Shown here: piece by piece, positions 16,655 to 24,902 of the stretch | How positions within the stretch are numbered: position 1 is the stretch's first letter | Layout of the letters: each line of letters opens with the position of its first letter | Assembly (NCBI GenBank): GCA_902591485.1 | Contig: CACJAV010000003.1 | Coordinates: 56,406-120,405 of the forward strand | DNA length: 64,000 nt | Reading direction: 5' to 3' | Source: an uncultured Alphaproteobacteria bacterium | GTDB taxonomy: Bacteria > Pseudomonadota > Alphaproteobacteria > HIMB59 > GCA-002718135 | Made by a program: the position numbers and the translations under genes | The notes under the pieces: generated by a model | What the model saw: only the letters and a program-made list of their open reading frames with translations | Told to the model about the DNA's origin: nothing | Database searches by the model: none

Positions 16655-17620
16655 ATGTTTACAAACAAATTTGCTACAAGGCTAAATTCCTTTAAATCTA
16701 ATTGGCACAAGTACGAAAAACCTTCCATTAGGGATTTGATTGATAGAGCATCAAAAGTAGAAGGTTTGACTCATGTTGATCTAAATTATCCTGATCATGG
16801 AGATCCTTCCATTAGGGAAATATCAAATTTTTCAAATGATTGTGGTTTAGCAATCAATGGATTAGCTATGCGATATTATACAAATCCAGCTTTTAAATTA
16901 GGTGCTTTTACCAATCCCAATAAGCTAGTTAGGCAAGAAGCAATTGATTTAACTAAACAGGCGATTGATAAATTAAGAGAAATAGACTCCAATCTTTTGA
17001 CTATTTGGTTAGGTCAAGATGGTTTTGATTACGGTTTTCAAGTAGATTACAAGAAGATTTGGGATGATGAAATAAATGCTATTAGAGAAGTCGCAGAATA
17101 CGATAAAGATTGTTTGATTAGCATTGAATATAAACCAAATGAACCGCGTGCATATTCATTATTAGCAAATTTAGGAACAACACTCTTAGCGATTAAAGAG
17201 ATCAATCTAAATAATATTGGGGTGACTATAGATTTTGCTCATATTTTATATTCTAATGAGCAACCAGCACTTGTTGCAGCTTTAATAGACAAACATTCAA
17301 AAATATTAGGATTACACTTAAATGATGGATACGGCAAAAGAGATGATGGACTAATGGTCGGTTCTGTTCATCAGTTGGCTACCATTGAGTTACTTTATCA
17401 CATCAGCAAATCAAAATATAACGGACCGATATATTTTGATACTTTTCCTGATACTACAAACATGGATCCTGTGAAAGAATGTGAGCTTAATATATCAACT
17501 GTAAAGCAGCATTTTAAATTAGTAGATAAACTAATTAAAAATAATGAATTAAGTAATGCAATTGAAAATCAAGACTCAATCGCTTCACATAAAATTTTTA
17601 ATAGTATTTTATATTCATAA
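16655..17620 (+). CDS. Sugar isomerase/epimerase, xylose isomerase-like TIM barrel
   Basis: A 321-residue protein of the AP-endonuclease-2/xylose-isomerase-like TIM-barrel family (PF01261). Probable metal ligands lie in the expected order: glutamate in LISIEYKPNEPR, aspartate in GVTIDFAH, histidine in LGLHLNDGYG and aspartate in YFDTFPDT. The EYKPNEP segment recalls Pseudomonas-type L-rhamnose isomerases, but I cannot assign a specific sugar. It begins a divergent operon with two PfkB kinases and probably interconverts the aldose or ketose imported by the adjacent transporter. Confidence 0.8.
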   Translation: MFTNKFATRLNSFKSNWHKYEKPSIRDLIDRASKVEGLTHVDLNYPDHGDPSIREISNFSNDCGLAINGLAMRYYTNPAFKLGAFTNPNKLVRQEAIDLTKQAIDKLREIDSNLLTIWLGQDGFDYGFQVDYKKIWDDEINAIREVAEYDKDCLISIEYKPNEPRAYSLLANLGTTLLAIKEINLNNIGVTIDFAHILYSNEQPALVAALIDKHSKILGLHLNDGYGKRDDGLMVGSVHQLATIELLYHISKSKYNGPIYFDTFPDTTNMDPVKECELNISTVKQHFKLVDKLIKNNELSNAIENQDSIASHKIFNSILYS

Positions 17621-17621
17621 A

Positions 17622-18467
17622 ATGAAATCAGACTCAATAGTAGTATTGGGAAGTCTTCATTATGATATTTATATTCAATCAAAATCCATTCCTAAAATAG
17701 GAGAGACGGCCTTAGCAGATAATTGGTTTCCAAAATTAGGAGGCAAAGGAGCTAATCAAGCTGTTGCGTTAAGGAAAGAATTTAAAAATGTAAAATTTAT
17801 AAGTGCTATTGGCGATGATATTTTCTCAGAATTTTTATTGAAAAAACTTAATGAGCACAAAGTATCAGCTGATTATATTTCAAAAATAAAAGGGGACTCT
17901 GGTGTAAGTGTCGCAATTTCAAATGAAGCTGGAGATTATAGTGCAGTAGTTGTTTCAGGTGTAAATACAAAAATACCAGAGAAATTTTTGTGCGACAGCA
18001 AATTATGGGAAGGCGTCTCATCGCTAATGATTCAAAATGAAATTAGTGAAGAAATTAATGCATTGGCTGCTCAAGAAGCAAAAAAGAGAAGCATTAAAGT
18101 CTTTTTAAATGCAGCTCCAGCTAAAAATATTGAAAACCTAATCAAGTTTGTAGATATTTTGTTGGTAAATGAAATTGAGGCACAACAGATATCTAATGAT
18201 TATTCAAATAGTTTTGATAGCATTGCAAAAAAATTATCAAAAAAAATATCAAAAGTTATTATAACGCTTGGATCTAAAGGAGTTATTGCGTGTGAGAAAA
18301 ATAGGACTCCTATACATATTCAAGGTCATCATGTAGACGTTAAAAGTGCTCACGGAGCTGGTGATTATTTTGCTGCAAAGTTTATATTAGAATTTTTAAA
18401 AAATAATACTTTTGAAAATGCGATCAGTGTAGCAAATAAAAAAACTGCAGAATTTATTTCAGCATAA
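17622..18467 (+). CDS. PfkB-family carbohydrate kinase
   Basis: A kinase of 281 residues when started at the ATG at 17622, one base after the isomerase stop. A longer frame from 17556 would overlap the isomerase by 65 bases and adds nothing family-like before IVVLGSLHYDIYIQS. The GGKGANQAVAL motif near residue 41 and the C-terminal AHGAGDYFAAKFILEF (catalytic aspartate in GAGD) define the ribokinase/PfkB fold. It is followed within 45 bases by another PfkB gene. The two are clearly diverged rather than a recent duplication, so different substrates are likely. Confidence 0.87.
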   Translation: MKSDSIVVLGSLHYDIYIQSKSIPKIGETALADNWFPKLGGKGANQAVALRKEFKNVKFISAIGDDIFSEFLLKKLNEHKVSADYISKIKGDSGVSVAISNEAGDYSAVVVSGVNTKIPEKFLCDSKLWEGVSSLMIQNEISEEINALAAQEAKKRSIKVFLNAAPAKNIENLIKFVDILLVNEIEAQQISNDYSNSFDSIAKKLSKKISKVIITLGSKGVIACEKNRTPIHIQGHHVDVKSAHGAGDYFAAKFILEFLKNNTFENAISVANKKTAEFISA

Positions 18468-18512
18468 AAGATTATTGTTTTTTTTTAATAAAAATAAAGT
18501 AGGATAATACTA

Positions 18513-19427
18513 ATGAATAATTTATCAATATTAGGTATTTTTGTTGCTGATTTGGCTTTTTTTGGAAAAATTCCAAAAGTTGGAGAAACAATATTAGGAA
18601 AGGAATTTGTTGTTGGTCCGGGTGGGAAAGGATCAAATCAATCTGTTGCTGCTGGAAAAGCCGGAGCCTCCGTCGAGTTTATCACGAAAATTGGCAAAGA
18701 TGATTATGGGAAAATGGCACTCAAAACTTATAAAGAAACTAATGTTGGAACAAAAAATGTTTTTGAAAGTGATGAATATAGTACGGGAGTTGCGGCTATC
18801 TTATTAGATAAAGAGACAGGGCAAAATGCAATTTCAGTAGTTCCAGGAGCAGCAGGAGCTCTTACTATAAAAGATATTGATAATGCTAGAGATACTATCA
18901 CTAATTCATCAATATTTCTTACTCAGTTAGAAGTGCCAATTGATGTAGTTTCACATGCGCTGAAAATTGCAAAAGAAAATAATGTCACTACCATACTAAA
19001 TCCTGCACCTGCAGCAAAGTTAGAAAAAGAAATGTTTCCTTTAGTCGATTATTTTACTCCAAATGAAACCGAAGCTAGCTTTTATATTGATGGTGAAATT
19101 AATACAGTTGATGATGCAAAAAAATATGCACAAAGTATCTTAGATCTTGGTGTTAAAAATGTTTTAATAACATTAGGAGAGAAGGGAGCATATTTTTTCA
19201 ATCAAGATCAGAGCCATTTTGAACCAGCATTAGACATAACAAATCAAGTAGTTGATACATCTGGAGCAGGTGATGCATTTAATGGAGCACTTGCCACTGC
19301 TTTATGTGAGGGCAGACCAATTGTTGAAGCAATTAAGTTTGCTAACTGTTTTGCAGGAATATCTACGACAAGAATTGGTACTGCAAATTCAATGCCCACT
19401 AGAGCAGAGATTGATAAAATGATGTAA
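18513..19427 (+). CDS. Ribokinase-like PfkB kinase
   Basis: A 304-residue kinase closely following ribokinase: NNLSILGIFVADLAFFG start, GPGGKGSNQSVAAGKAGA (PfkB signature 1), ILNPAPAAKLEK, PNETEA, and DTSGAGDAFNGALATAL with catalytic aspartate (signature 2). It probably phosphorylates ribose or a related pentose at C5. With the mutarotase family protein at 7014 and rpe at 25790 it could feed the pentose phosphate pool. The ATG at 18513 is preceded by AGGA about 12 bases upstream. Confidence 0.87.
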   Translation: MNNLSILGIFVADLAFFGKIPKVGETILGKEFVVGPGGKGSNQSVAAGKAGASVEFITKIGKDDYGKMALKTYKETNVGTKNVFESDEYSTGVAAILLDKETGQNAISVVPGAAGALTIKDIDNARDTITNSSIFLTQLEVPIDVVSHALKIAKENNVTTILNPAPAAKLEKEMFPLVDYFTPNETEASFYIDGEINTVDDAKKYAQSILDLGVKNVLITLGEKGAYFFNQDQSHFEPALDITNQVVDTSGAGDAFNGALATALCEGRPIVEAIKFANCFAGISTTRIGTANSMPTRAEIDKMM

Positions 19428-19445
19428 ACAATATATTATAGACCA

Positions 19446-19622
19446 ATGCAACAATTTCTTGAAAGACTACTTTATTTTTGGGCTGCTATCACAGCTATAG
19501 GATTATTAATAGTTATCGTATTTTGGGCTATTTCAACGATAATTTCAGTCGCCTTTATTTCGTTGTTTGTTGCAATTGTAGCTGCTGCTTTTTATCATTT
19601 TTATTGGTCAAAAAAAAATTAG
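19446..19622 (+). CDS. Small hydrophobic protein, two predicted membrane helices
   Basis: An ORF of 58 residues fills the gap between the ribokinase-like and exonuclease genes. It starts with MQQFLERLLYFWAA, has two long hydrophobic stretches (about 10-31 and 34-52) and ends in YWSKKN. The composition is strongly non-random and membrane-like, and it lies in the direction of its neighbours. I do not recognise a family. No clear Shine-Dalgarno is seen. It is likely a real small membrane protein of unknown role. Confidence 0.55.
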   Translation: MQQFLERLLYFWAAITAIGLLIVIVFWAISTIISVAFISLFVAIVAAAFYHFYWSKKN

Positions 19623-19654
19623 CTAACATTTTCCAAATCTAAAAATTAGTGTAG

Positions 19655-21178
19655 ATGAATAATATGTCTGCAAAGTATATTTTTTATGATTTAGAGACTA
19701 CAGGAAGAGGAAAAAAAGAAAGTCCTAATGCGTTTGGAACAACTCCCAAATGGGAGCAGATTATGCAAATTGCCGCTATAGTAACTGATGAAAATTTTCA
19801 GGAAACTAATCAAAATATAAATGAATTTTGTCGACCACGTTTGTCAATAATTTCCCAACCTGGAGCACTCCTTACAACGCAAAATGGCATTAGGGAAGCG
19901 CTTCATGCACAACAATCTTCCTATGAATTAATGAAAAAAATTAATTCAACTTTTGATGAATGGAAAAAAGATACGGATGAACCAATTTTCATCGGTCATA
20001 ACATTATTGATTTTGATGAGTCAGTTTTGGAATATAATTTGTTTAATAATTTATTTTTTCCATACATTACGAGAAAGAATAGGGGGGATACCTTAAGTTT
20101 GGCAAGAGCCTTATACGCACTTAATCCAAGCAGTATCAAGACGCCTTTAACTGCAAGAGGCAATCCTAGTTTTAAATTAGAAAAATTAGCTGAATTAAAT
20201 AATCTTCCAATTGAATTTGCTCATGATGCATTAAGTGATGTGAGAACTTCTATAGCTCTTACAAAATTTATTCAAGAAAGTGAAAAAGATTACTGGGATC
20301 AATTACAAAAGACAATGAATAAAGAGAAAGCAATTGACTATGTAAATTCCAATAAAGGTTTTTGTTATATGACAAGTTTTGCAGGTAAAGTAAAACTTCA
20401 GGCTTTATCAATGGTTTGTGAGTCACAATACAATGGTTGGTTTCATACAATTGATTTAGCTCATGATCCTGATCCACTTATTGAATGTAATGCAGAAGAA
20501 TTCAAAAAATTAATTAAAAAAAAGAATCGTTATGTAATATGTAATCAGCATCCAATTTTATTATCAGGAAAAATTGCTACTAATTATGAACCCTATACTG
20601 AAATTGGTGCTGAAGTATTAAATGAAAGAGCAAAAAAAGTTTTTCAAAATAAAGTTTTAGCGGATAAATTTAAATTGATGGAAATAGATCGCCAAATTGA
20701 AAAGGAAGAAGAAACCTCTCAAGACAATATTTTTCCAGAGAGCAAAGCAAATTTATTTACTAAGTTTGGTCAATCGACAGAACTTGCTCAATTTCATGAG
20801 CAAGATGATTGGAATGAAAAATATAAAATTGCCCTTGGGATCAAGGATCCAAGAGCTAATTTTATGCTAAAACGCCTCATTTTTGATGAGAGTCCAAAGA
20901 CACTCTCACCTGAAGATTTTAAAACGGTTCATCGTGAATTACATGACCGCTTAGTAATCAATCAAGAACGTCCTTTTACAACGATACCAGAAGCCATGAA
21001 TTATATTGATACAGAATTTACTAGATTAGAAGAAAATGAAGATGAGGATAAAGCAAAAAAAATTACTATTCTAAAAGATTATAATAAGTACTTGTTATTT
21101 TTAGAAAAATATTTCTCAAATAAAAATGCTGAGCCTCTTCCCATAGGATCTGAATTAGCTAAAATAATTTTTGATTAA
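19655..21178 (+). CDS. sbcB: Exodeoxyribonuclease I-like DEDDh 3'-5' exonuclease
   Basis: A 507-residue protein with all four exonuclease motifs: DLETTG (D and E), HNIIDFDE (Exo II aspartate), and HDALSDVRTS (Exo III histidine and aspartate). The long C-terminal region (200-507) and overall length match ExoI/SbcB, which degrades single-stranded DNA 3'-5' in repair and mismatch correction. A second possible start (MSAKYIFYD) lies 9 bases inside. It is translationally coupled by TAATG to uppP. SbcB is best known in gammaproteobacteria, so a transfer origin is possible but cannot be tested here. Confidence 0.85.
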   Translation: MNNMSAKYIFYDLETTGRGKKESPNAFGTTPKWEQIMQIAAIVTDENFQETNQNINEFCRPRLSIISQPGALLTTQNGIREALHAQQSSYELMKKINSTFDEWKKDTDEPIFIGHNIIDFDESVLEYNLFNNLFFPYITRKNRGDTLSLARALYALNPSSIKTPLTARGNPSFKLEKLAELNNLPIEFAHDALSDVRTSIALTKFIQESEKDYWDQLQKTMNKEKAIDYVNSNKGFCYMTSFAGKVKLQALSMVCESQYNGWFHTIDLAHDPDPLIECNAEEFKKLIKKKNRYVICNQHPILLSGKIATNYEPYTEIGAEVLNERAKKVFQNKVLADKFKLMEIDRQIEKEEETSQDNIFPESKANLFTKFGQSTELAQFHEQDDWNEKYKIALGIKDPRANFMLKRLIFDESPKTLSPEDFKTVHRELHDRLVINQERPFTTIPEAMNYIDTEFTRLEENEDEDKAKKITILKDYNKYLLFLEKYFSNKNAEPLPIGSELAKIIFD

Positions 21179-21960
21179 TGTTTGAGCTTCAATATTTTTT
21201 AATTGGGCTCATTCAAGGAGTTACAGAATTTTTACCCATAAGTTCATCGGGACACCTTGTATTATTTGCTGAATTAGCAAAATGGGAAGACCAGGGTCTT
21301 TTTACAGATATTGCTGTGCATTTTGGTACCCTCTTTGCTGTTCTCATTTACATGAGAAAAGAAATAAAGCTTTTAATATCAAATATTCTTGCAATGCAAA
21401 TATTAGAAGACAAAATTGTATTTAAAATTATAGTTGCAACAATTCCAGCAATTATTGTTGGTTTTTTTATTTATGATTTAGTAAATTTATATTTTAGAAA
21501 TATAGAGGTTATGGCTATCAGTAGTATTGTATTTGCTGTAATTTTATTTATTGCTGATAAATCAAAAATCGAGGAAAAGAATTGGAATAATATTTCATTC
21601 AAAGATTCATTTTTAATTGGATTATGGCAAGTTCTAGCGTTGATTCCAGGCGCAAGTAGAGCTGGAGTAACCATAACTGGAGCCCGTTTTCTAAGTTTTA
21701 ACAGATCTGATGCAACAAAGTTTTCTATGTTACTTTCCATACCAATTATTCTTGCTTCTTTGTCCATGTCATTTTTAGATTATTATATTTCAGACGAACC
21801 TATCTTAAATTTTTACCCATCCCTTTTTGCTGCTTTTATTGCATTTATAACAGCATTGTTATCAATAACTTTGATGATGAAACTCATAAAAGTTACTAAT
21901 TTTAATATATTCATTATTTATCGAATTTTACTTGGAATTCTAATTTTATTGTTTGTCTAA
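21178..21960 (+). CDS. uppP: Undecaprenyl-diphosphate phosphatase
   Basis: UppP (BacA type) removes one phosphate from undecaprenyl diphosphate to recycle the carrier lipid of peptidoglycan and O-antigen synthesis. The 260-residue protein is highly hydrophobic with the two signatures: EFLPISSSGHLVLF near residue 17 and PGASRAGVTITGAR near residue 159 (family form PGxSRSGxT, alanine here for the second serine). It overlaps the exonuclease gene by one base and ends before a 46-base gap to the DapA-family gene. Confidence 0.93.
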   Translation: MFELQYFLIGLIQGVTEFLPISSSGHLVLFAELAKWEDQGLFTDIAVHFGTLFAVLIYMRKEIKLLISNILAMQILEDKIVFKIIVATIPAIIVGFFIYDLVNLYFRNIEVMAISSIVFAVILFIADKSKIEEKNWNNISFKDSFLIGLWQVLALIPGASRAGVTITGARFLSFNRSDATKFSMLLSIPIILASLSMSFLDYYISDEPILNFYPSLFAAFIAFITALLSITLMMKLIKVTNFNIFIIYRILLGILILLFV

Positions 21961-22006
21961 ATTCGTCAGCCTAGTGTAAGGGACAACATATAATTACATA
22001 ATAGCT

Positions 22007-22939
22007 ATGAATAAAATCAACGGTGTTTACTGTGCTGCACTAACTCCTATAAATCAGGATTTATCAATTAATAAAGATCTATATCTTCGACATTGTCAAT
22101 TCTTGATGAAGCAAGGATTAGATGGTTTAACTCTTTTTGGTACAAATGGTGAGGCAAGTAGTTTTTCTATTGATCAAAAAAAAGAGACTATTAAATTTTT
22201 ATTAGAAAATCGTATTGATCCCAAGATTCTAATGCCTGGTTCAGGTTCGTCGTCTTTAGAAGATGCAATTGAGATGACTAAATTTTGTGCTGCTATAGGA
22301 ACAAAAGCAGTATTAGTTTTACCTCCATATTATTTTAAAAATGTGAGTGATGAGGGTGTAATTACTTATTATCGAAATGTTATTGAAGCGTGTGGCAATA
22401 ATAACTTTCATTTTTTATTGTACAATATCCCACAGCATTCAGGTGTTACCATCAACTTCAACATAATTGAAAATTTAATAAAACTTTATCCCAATAATAT
22501 CGTTGGCTTAAAAGACTCGACTGGCGATATGGATAATATGCTTAAAACTATAAAGTACTTTGATGATTTTGCTGTTTTTTGCGGAAACGGTGCATTGGCT
22601 TTACATACATCAAGACGAGGTGGTGCTGGCGCAATTACTGGAGATGCAAATATTAGTGCAAAACTTTTAAGTTTTATAATTCATAATTTTAAGAGAGAAA
22701 AAGAGATTAAACATTTTAATCAACTTCAAACTTTAATGGAAAATATCCGTAACGTTTTAAGCAGTCATGAACAAATAAGTTTACTAAAAGCATATTACTC
22801 AGTTGCAGACAGAATAGAAGATTGGAATAATGTCATGCCTCCTCTTAAAAGAATTGAGAATCCTTCAAATAATAAACAAGTAATAGCGCTATTGGATTTG
22901 ATAAGACAAATTGAAAAGTTAGTACCTTCTGGTTTTTGA
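22007..22939 (+). CDS. DapA/NanA-family Schiff-base aldolase or dehydratase
   Basis: A 310-residue class I aldolase-fold enzyme. The Schiff-base lysine is in VGLKDSTGDM, the catalytic tyrosine in LLYNIPQHSG, and the substrate-carboxylate loop reads GTNGEA where DapA usually has GTTGE. The arginine of true DHDPS that binds aspartate semialdehyde is not evident, so lysine biosynthesis is not secured; 2-keto-3-deoxy sugar acid or N-acetylneuraminate-type substrates are equally possible. The gene ends convergently within the FxsA gene (21-base overlap). Confidence 0.8.
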   Translation: MNKINGVYCAALTPINQDLSINKDLYLRHCQFLMKQGLDGLTLFGTNGEASSFSIDQKKETIKFLLENRIDPKILMPGSGSSSLEDAIEMTKFCAAIGTKAVLVLPPYYFKNVSDEGVITYYRNVIEACGNNNFHFLLYNIPQHSGVTINFNIIENLIKLYPNNIVGLKDSTGDMDNMLKTIKYFDDFAVFCGNGALALHTSRRGGAGAITGDANISAKLLSFIIHNFKREKEIKHFNQLQTLMENIRNVLSSHEQISLLKAYYSVADRIEDWNNVMPPLKRIENPSNNKQVIALLDLIRQIEKLVPSGF

Positions 22940-23281
22940 TACAAAATAATTTTTAGCTTTTAGTGAAATAAAATCCTGTACAGGTTTTAAAAACACAGCA
23001 AATCCAATACAATCAGTAAAAAAACCAGGTGTTATCAAAAGTAATCCAGATATAAGTAAAAAAATTCCTCCTTTTATTTCATTCGTTGGCATAACTCCTT
23101 CATACATATTTTGACGTGCACTGAAGAGTAAACTTAAACCTCTTCTGCGTACTAGAAAAATGCCCCCCAAAGCAGTTAAAAGAATTATAGCTATGGTGTT
23201 AAGTATCCCTATATTTGATCCAACTGTAATAAATATACTGATCTCAATAATTGGAATTATAATAAAAATTAGAAAAATCAT
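22919..23281 (-). CDS. fxsA: FxsA-family cytoplasmic membrane protein
   Basis: A 120-residue inner-membrane protein. IFLIFIIIPIIEISIFITVGSNIG, TALGGIFLVRRRGLS and the motif GGIFLLISGLLLITPGFFTDCIGF are FxsA hallmarks. In E. coli FxsA counteracts phage T7 exclusion by F plasmids; its housekeeping role is unknown. Its start overlaps the end of the SbmA-like gene by 4 bases (ATGA), so the two are co-translated. The C-terminal tail is short. Confidence 0.88.
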   Translation of the reverse strand: MIFLIFIIIPIIEISIFITVGSNIGILNTIAIILLTALGGIFLVRRRGLSLLFSARQNMYEGVMPTNEIKGGIFLLISGLLLITPGFFTDCIGFAVFLKPVQDFISLKAKNYFVSKTRRY

Positions 23282-24282
23282 TCAGAAGATGATTCTAGTT
23301 TATCATTTTCCATTTTTAATTCTATCATCTTTTCAAATTCCCTAAGTCTTTTATATACACTTAAAAGTTCAATGATAGTAGGCCATGCTCTTAGCAAATA
23401 TTGCATTGAAGATTCAACTCTTCCAAAAGCTCTAATAATTTGCTGCATCACACCTAAAGTTACTACTCCAGCAACAATAGCTGGTGCTAGAAATATATAA
23501 GCACTCAAAACATTTGCTTGTCCATATGCATTGCTAGCTATTCCAAAATATAAATATCTTAAATAGCTTAAAAAATGTATCTGTCTTACATCATTAAATA
23601 ATTCTTCAAGTTTTTTTGGTCTAACTGTTCCATCATCTTCTGCAATAACTAATATTTTTCTATACGCAGCTTCTTGTTTTTGAAGATCGTATTCTACGCC
23701 AACAAGTTTAAGTATTAACCCTAAAATTACTAAAAATAATGTACCTCCAATCGACCAAATAAGAGCTCCCGTTATTAAACCATATTGCCAATCACCAAAA
23801 AAATAGATTGGAATGCCAACACTTAATCCAAAGAGTATTGGGGTAAATTCAAATATAATTAAAACTGATGCGATAAAACTTGTTCCAAGACTCTCCATTA
23901 TTCTAGAAAACTTAATTGTGTCCTCTTGCACCCTCTGTGAAGCACCCTCAATAGTTCTAGCTTTATCATAAACTGAATGGTACCATTCAACCATAGCAGT
24001 TCGCCATCTAAATAAAAAATGATTTGTAAAAAAACTTATTGCAACAGCTACAGCAACTGCAATTCCTGCTAATGTTATAAAAGATAGTAAACTTGCCCAA
24101 TACTCAGATATAGTGATTGAATTTGGTGCAGAGAGAGCTTTTTGAATAAGGTCATAAAACTCACCAAACCATTCATTAATTCTAACATCGATTTTTACTT
24201 GAAACCAAATTGAAGAGAGAATTAATATAGAACCAGGCCATGCCCAAATTGCCCATTTAGTGTTAGTAAAAAATTTAAACAT
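23278..24282 (-). CDS. SbmA/BacA-like peptide transporter family protein
   Basis: A 334-residue membrane protein of the SbmA/BacA-like family, proton-driven uptake proteins for peptides and other bulky substrates. Recognised parts are WFQVKIDVRINEWFGEFYDLIQKAL near the start, FRWRTAMVEWYHSVYDK, EGASQRVQEDTIKFSRIMESLG and the long amphipathic C-terminal region (FGRVESSMQYLLRAWPTIIELLSVYKRL). SbmA of E. coli has 406 residues; this one is shorter, mainly in the N-terminal part. No ATPase domain is fused. The gene overlaps fxsA by 4 bases. Confidence 0.85.
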   Translation of the reverse strand: MFKFFTNTKWAIWAWPGSILILSSIWFQVKIDVRINEWFGEFYDLIQKALSAPNSITISEYWASLLSFITLAGIAVAVAVAISFFTNHFLFRWRTAMVEWYHSVYDKARTIEGASQRVQEDTIKFSRIMESLGTSFIASVLIIFEFTPILFGLSVGIPIYFFGDWQYGLITGALIWSIGGTLFLVILGLILKLVGVEYDLQKQEAAYRKILVIAEDDGTVRPKKLEELFNDVRQIHFLSYLRYLYFGIASNAYGQANVLSAYIFLAPAIVAGVVTLGVMQQIIRAFGRVESSMQYLLRAWPTIIELLSVYKRLREFEKMIELKMENDKLESSSE

Positions 24283-24327
24283 TACTTTTATATAAGTACA
24301 TAATTTATTATTTAAAGTTAAATAATA

Positions 24328-24720
24328 TTACTTAAGAAAATCATCAACTTCAACTTGATATGACTCAACCAAACGATTAGTTTCATTTGCCATTCCAACT
24401 ACTGCAATTAACTCTTTAAGCATTTTATCAGACATCCCCTTTTTTCTAGCTGCAGCTGTGTGGGAACGAATACAATACTCACAACTATTAGTCATTGAAA
24501 CAGCAATATAAATCATTTCTTTTGTAATAGGGTCTAAAGCACCTTTCTTCATTATTTGCTTTAGAGAAGTCCATGTTCGCTCTAGAGTTTCTGGATCATT
24601 TGCAATAGTTTTCCAAAAATTAGGAATATTTTTTATCTTTCTCTCTTTTTTTATATTATCAAAAACCTTTTTAACTTTTCCAGAAGCTTTTTTTTCATCT
24701 ATAGTTTTAAAAATTGTCAT
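24328..24720 (-). CDS. AhpD-like carboxymuconolactone decarboxylase-family protein
   Basis: A 130-residue all-helical protein with the redox motif CEYCIRSH (CxxCxxxH) of AhpD-like peroxidase-related proteins. The frame is open to an ATG at 24747, but an AGGAGA Shine-Dalgarno lies about 8 bases before the ATG at 24720 (MTIFKTIDEK), so I prefer that start. Family members are thiol-dependent peroxidases or adaptors. The 45-base gap to the SbmA-like gene allows cotranscription. Confidence 0.82.
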   Translation of the reverse strand: MTIFKTIDEKKASGKVKKVFDNIKKERKIKNIPNFWKTIANDPETLERTWTSLKQIMKKGALDPITKEMIYIAVSMTNSCEYCIRSHTAAARKKGMSDKMLKELIAVVGMANETNRLVESYQVEVDDFLK

Positions 24721-24776
24721 AGGGTCTCCTAGTTTGGAAACCATCATAAATTAGAAAAGGACAAGATTAAAGGTTG

Positions 24777-24860
24777 TTATTTCTTCTTTTGTCGTCTTTT
24801 ATTACGTCTGTATTTAGATCCTCGTTTACGACGACCACGATGTTTTTTCGGATATCCCAT
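24777..24860 (-). CDS. Ultra-small Arg/Lys-rich protein, 27 residues
   Basis: Between the LysR and AhpD-like genes a complete ATG-to-TAA frame encodes 27 residues starting MGYPKKHRGRRKRGSKY; 17 of the 27 are Arg, Lys or His. Four of eight arginines use CGT and two CGA, though the surrounding AT-rich genes prefer AGA, a pattern seen in highly expressed genes. Size and composition recall tiny ribosomal proteins such as Thx, but I do not recognise a family. No Shine-Dalgarno is obvious (AACCTCTTTAATT before ATG). It could also be part of a structured RNA. The ORF is certain; expression is not. Confidence 0.5.
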   Translation of the reverse strand: MGYPKKHRGRRKRGSKYRRNKRRQKKK

Positions 24861-24902
24861 AATTAAAGAGGTTTATACAAATTCTATATACTAAGTCAAA
24901 GA

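Noticed and set aside
17556-17621. Longer N-terminus for the first PfkB kinase
   Set aside because: The added residues overlap the isomerase gene and do not resemble PfkB proteins; ATG at 17622 directly precedes the conserved start.
22007-22939. Confident dapA (lysine biosynthesis) call
   Set aside because: The substrate loop is GTNGE and the DHDPS-specific arginine is not evident; other keto-acid aldolases fit as well.
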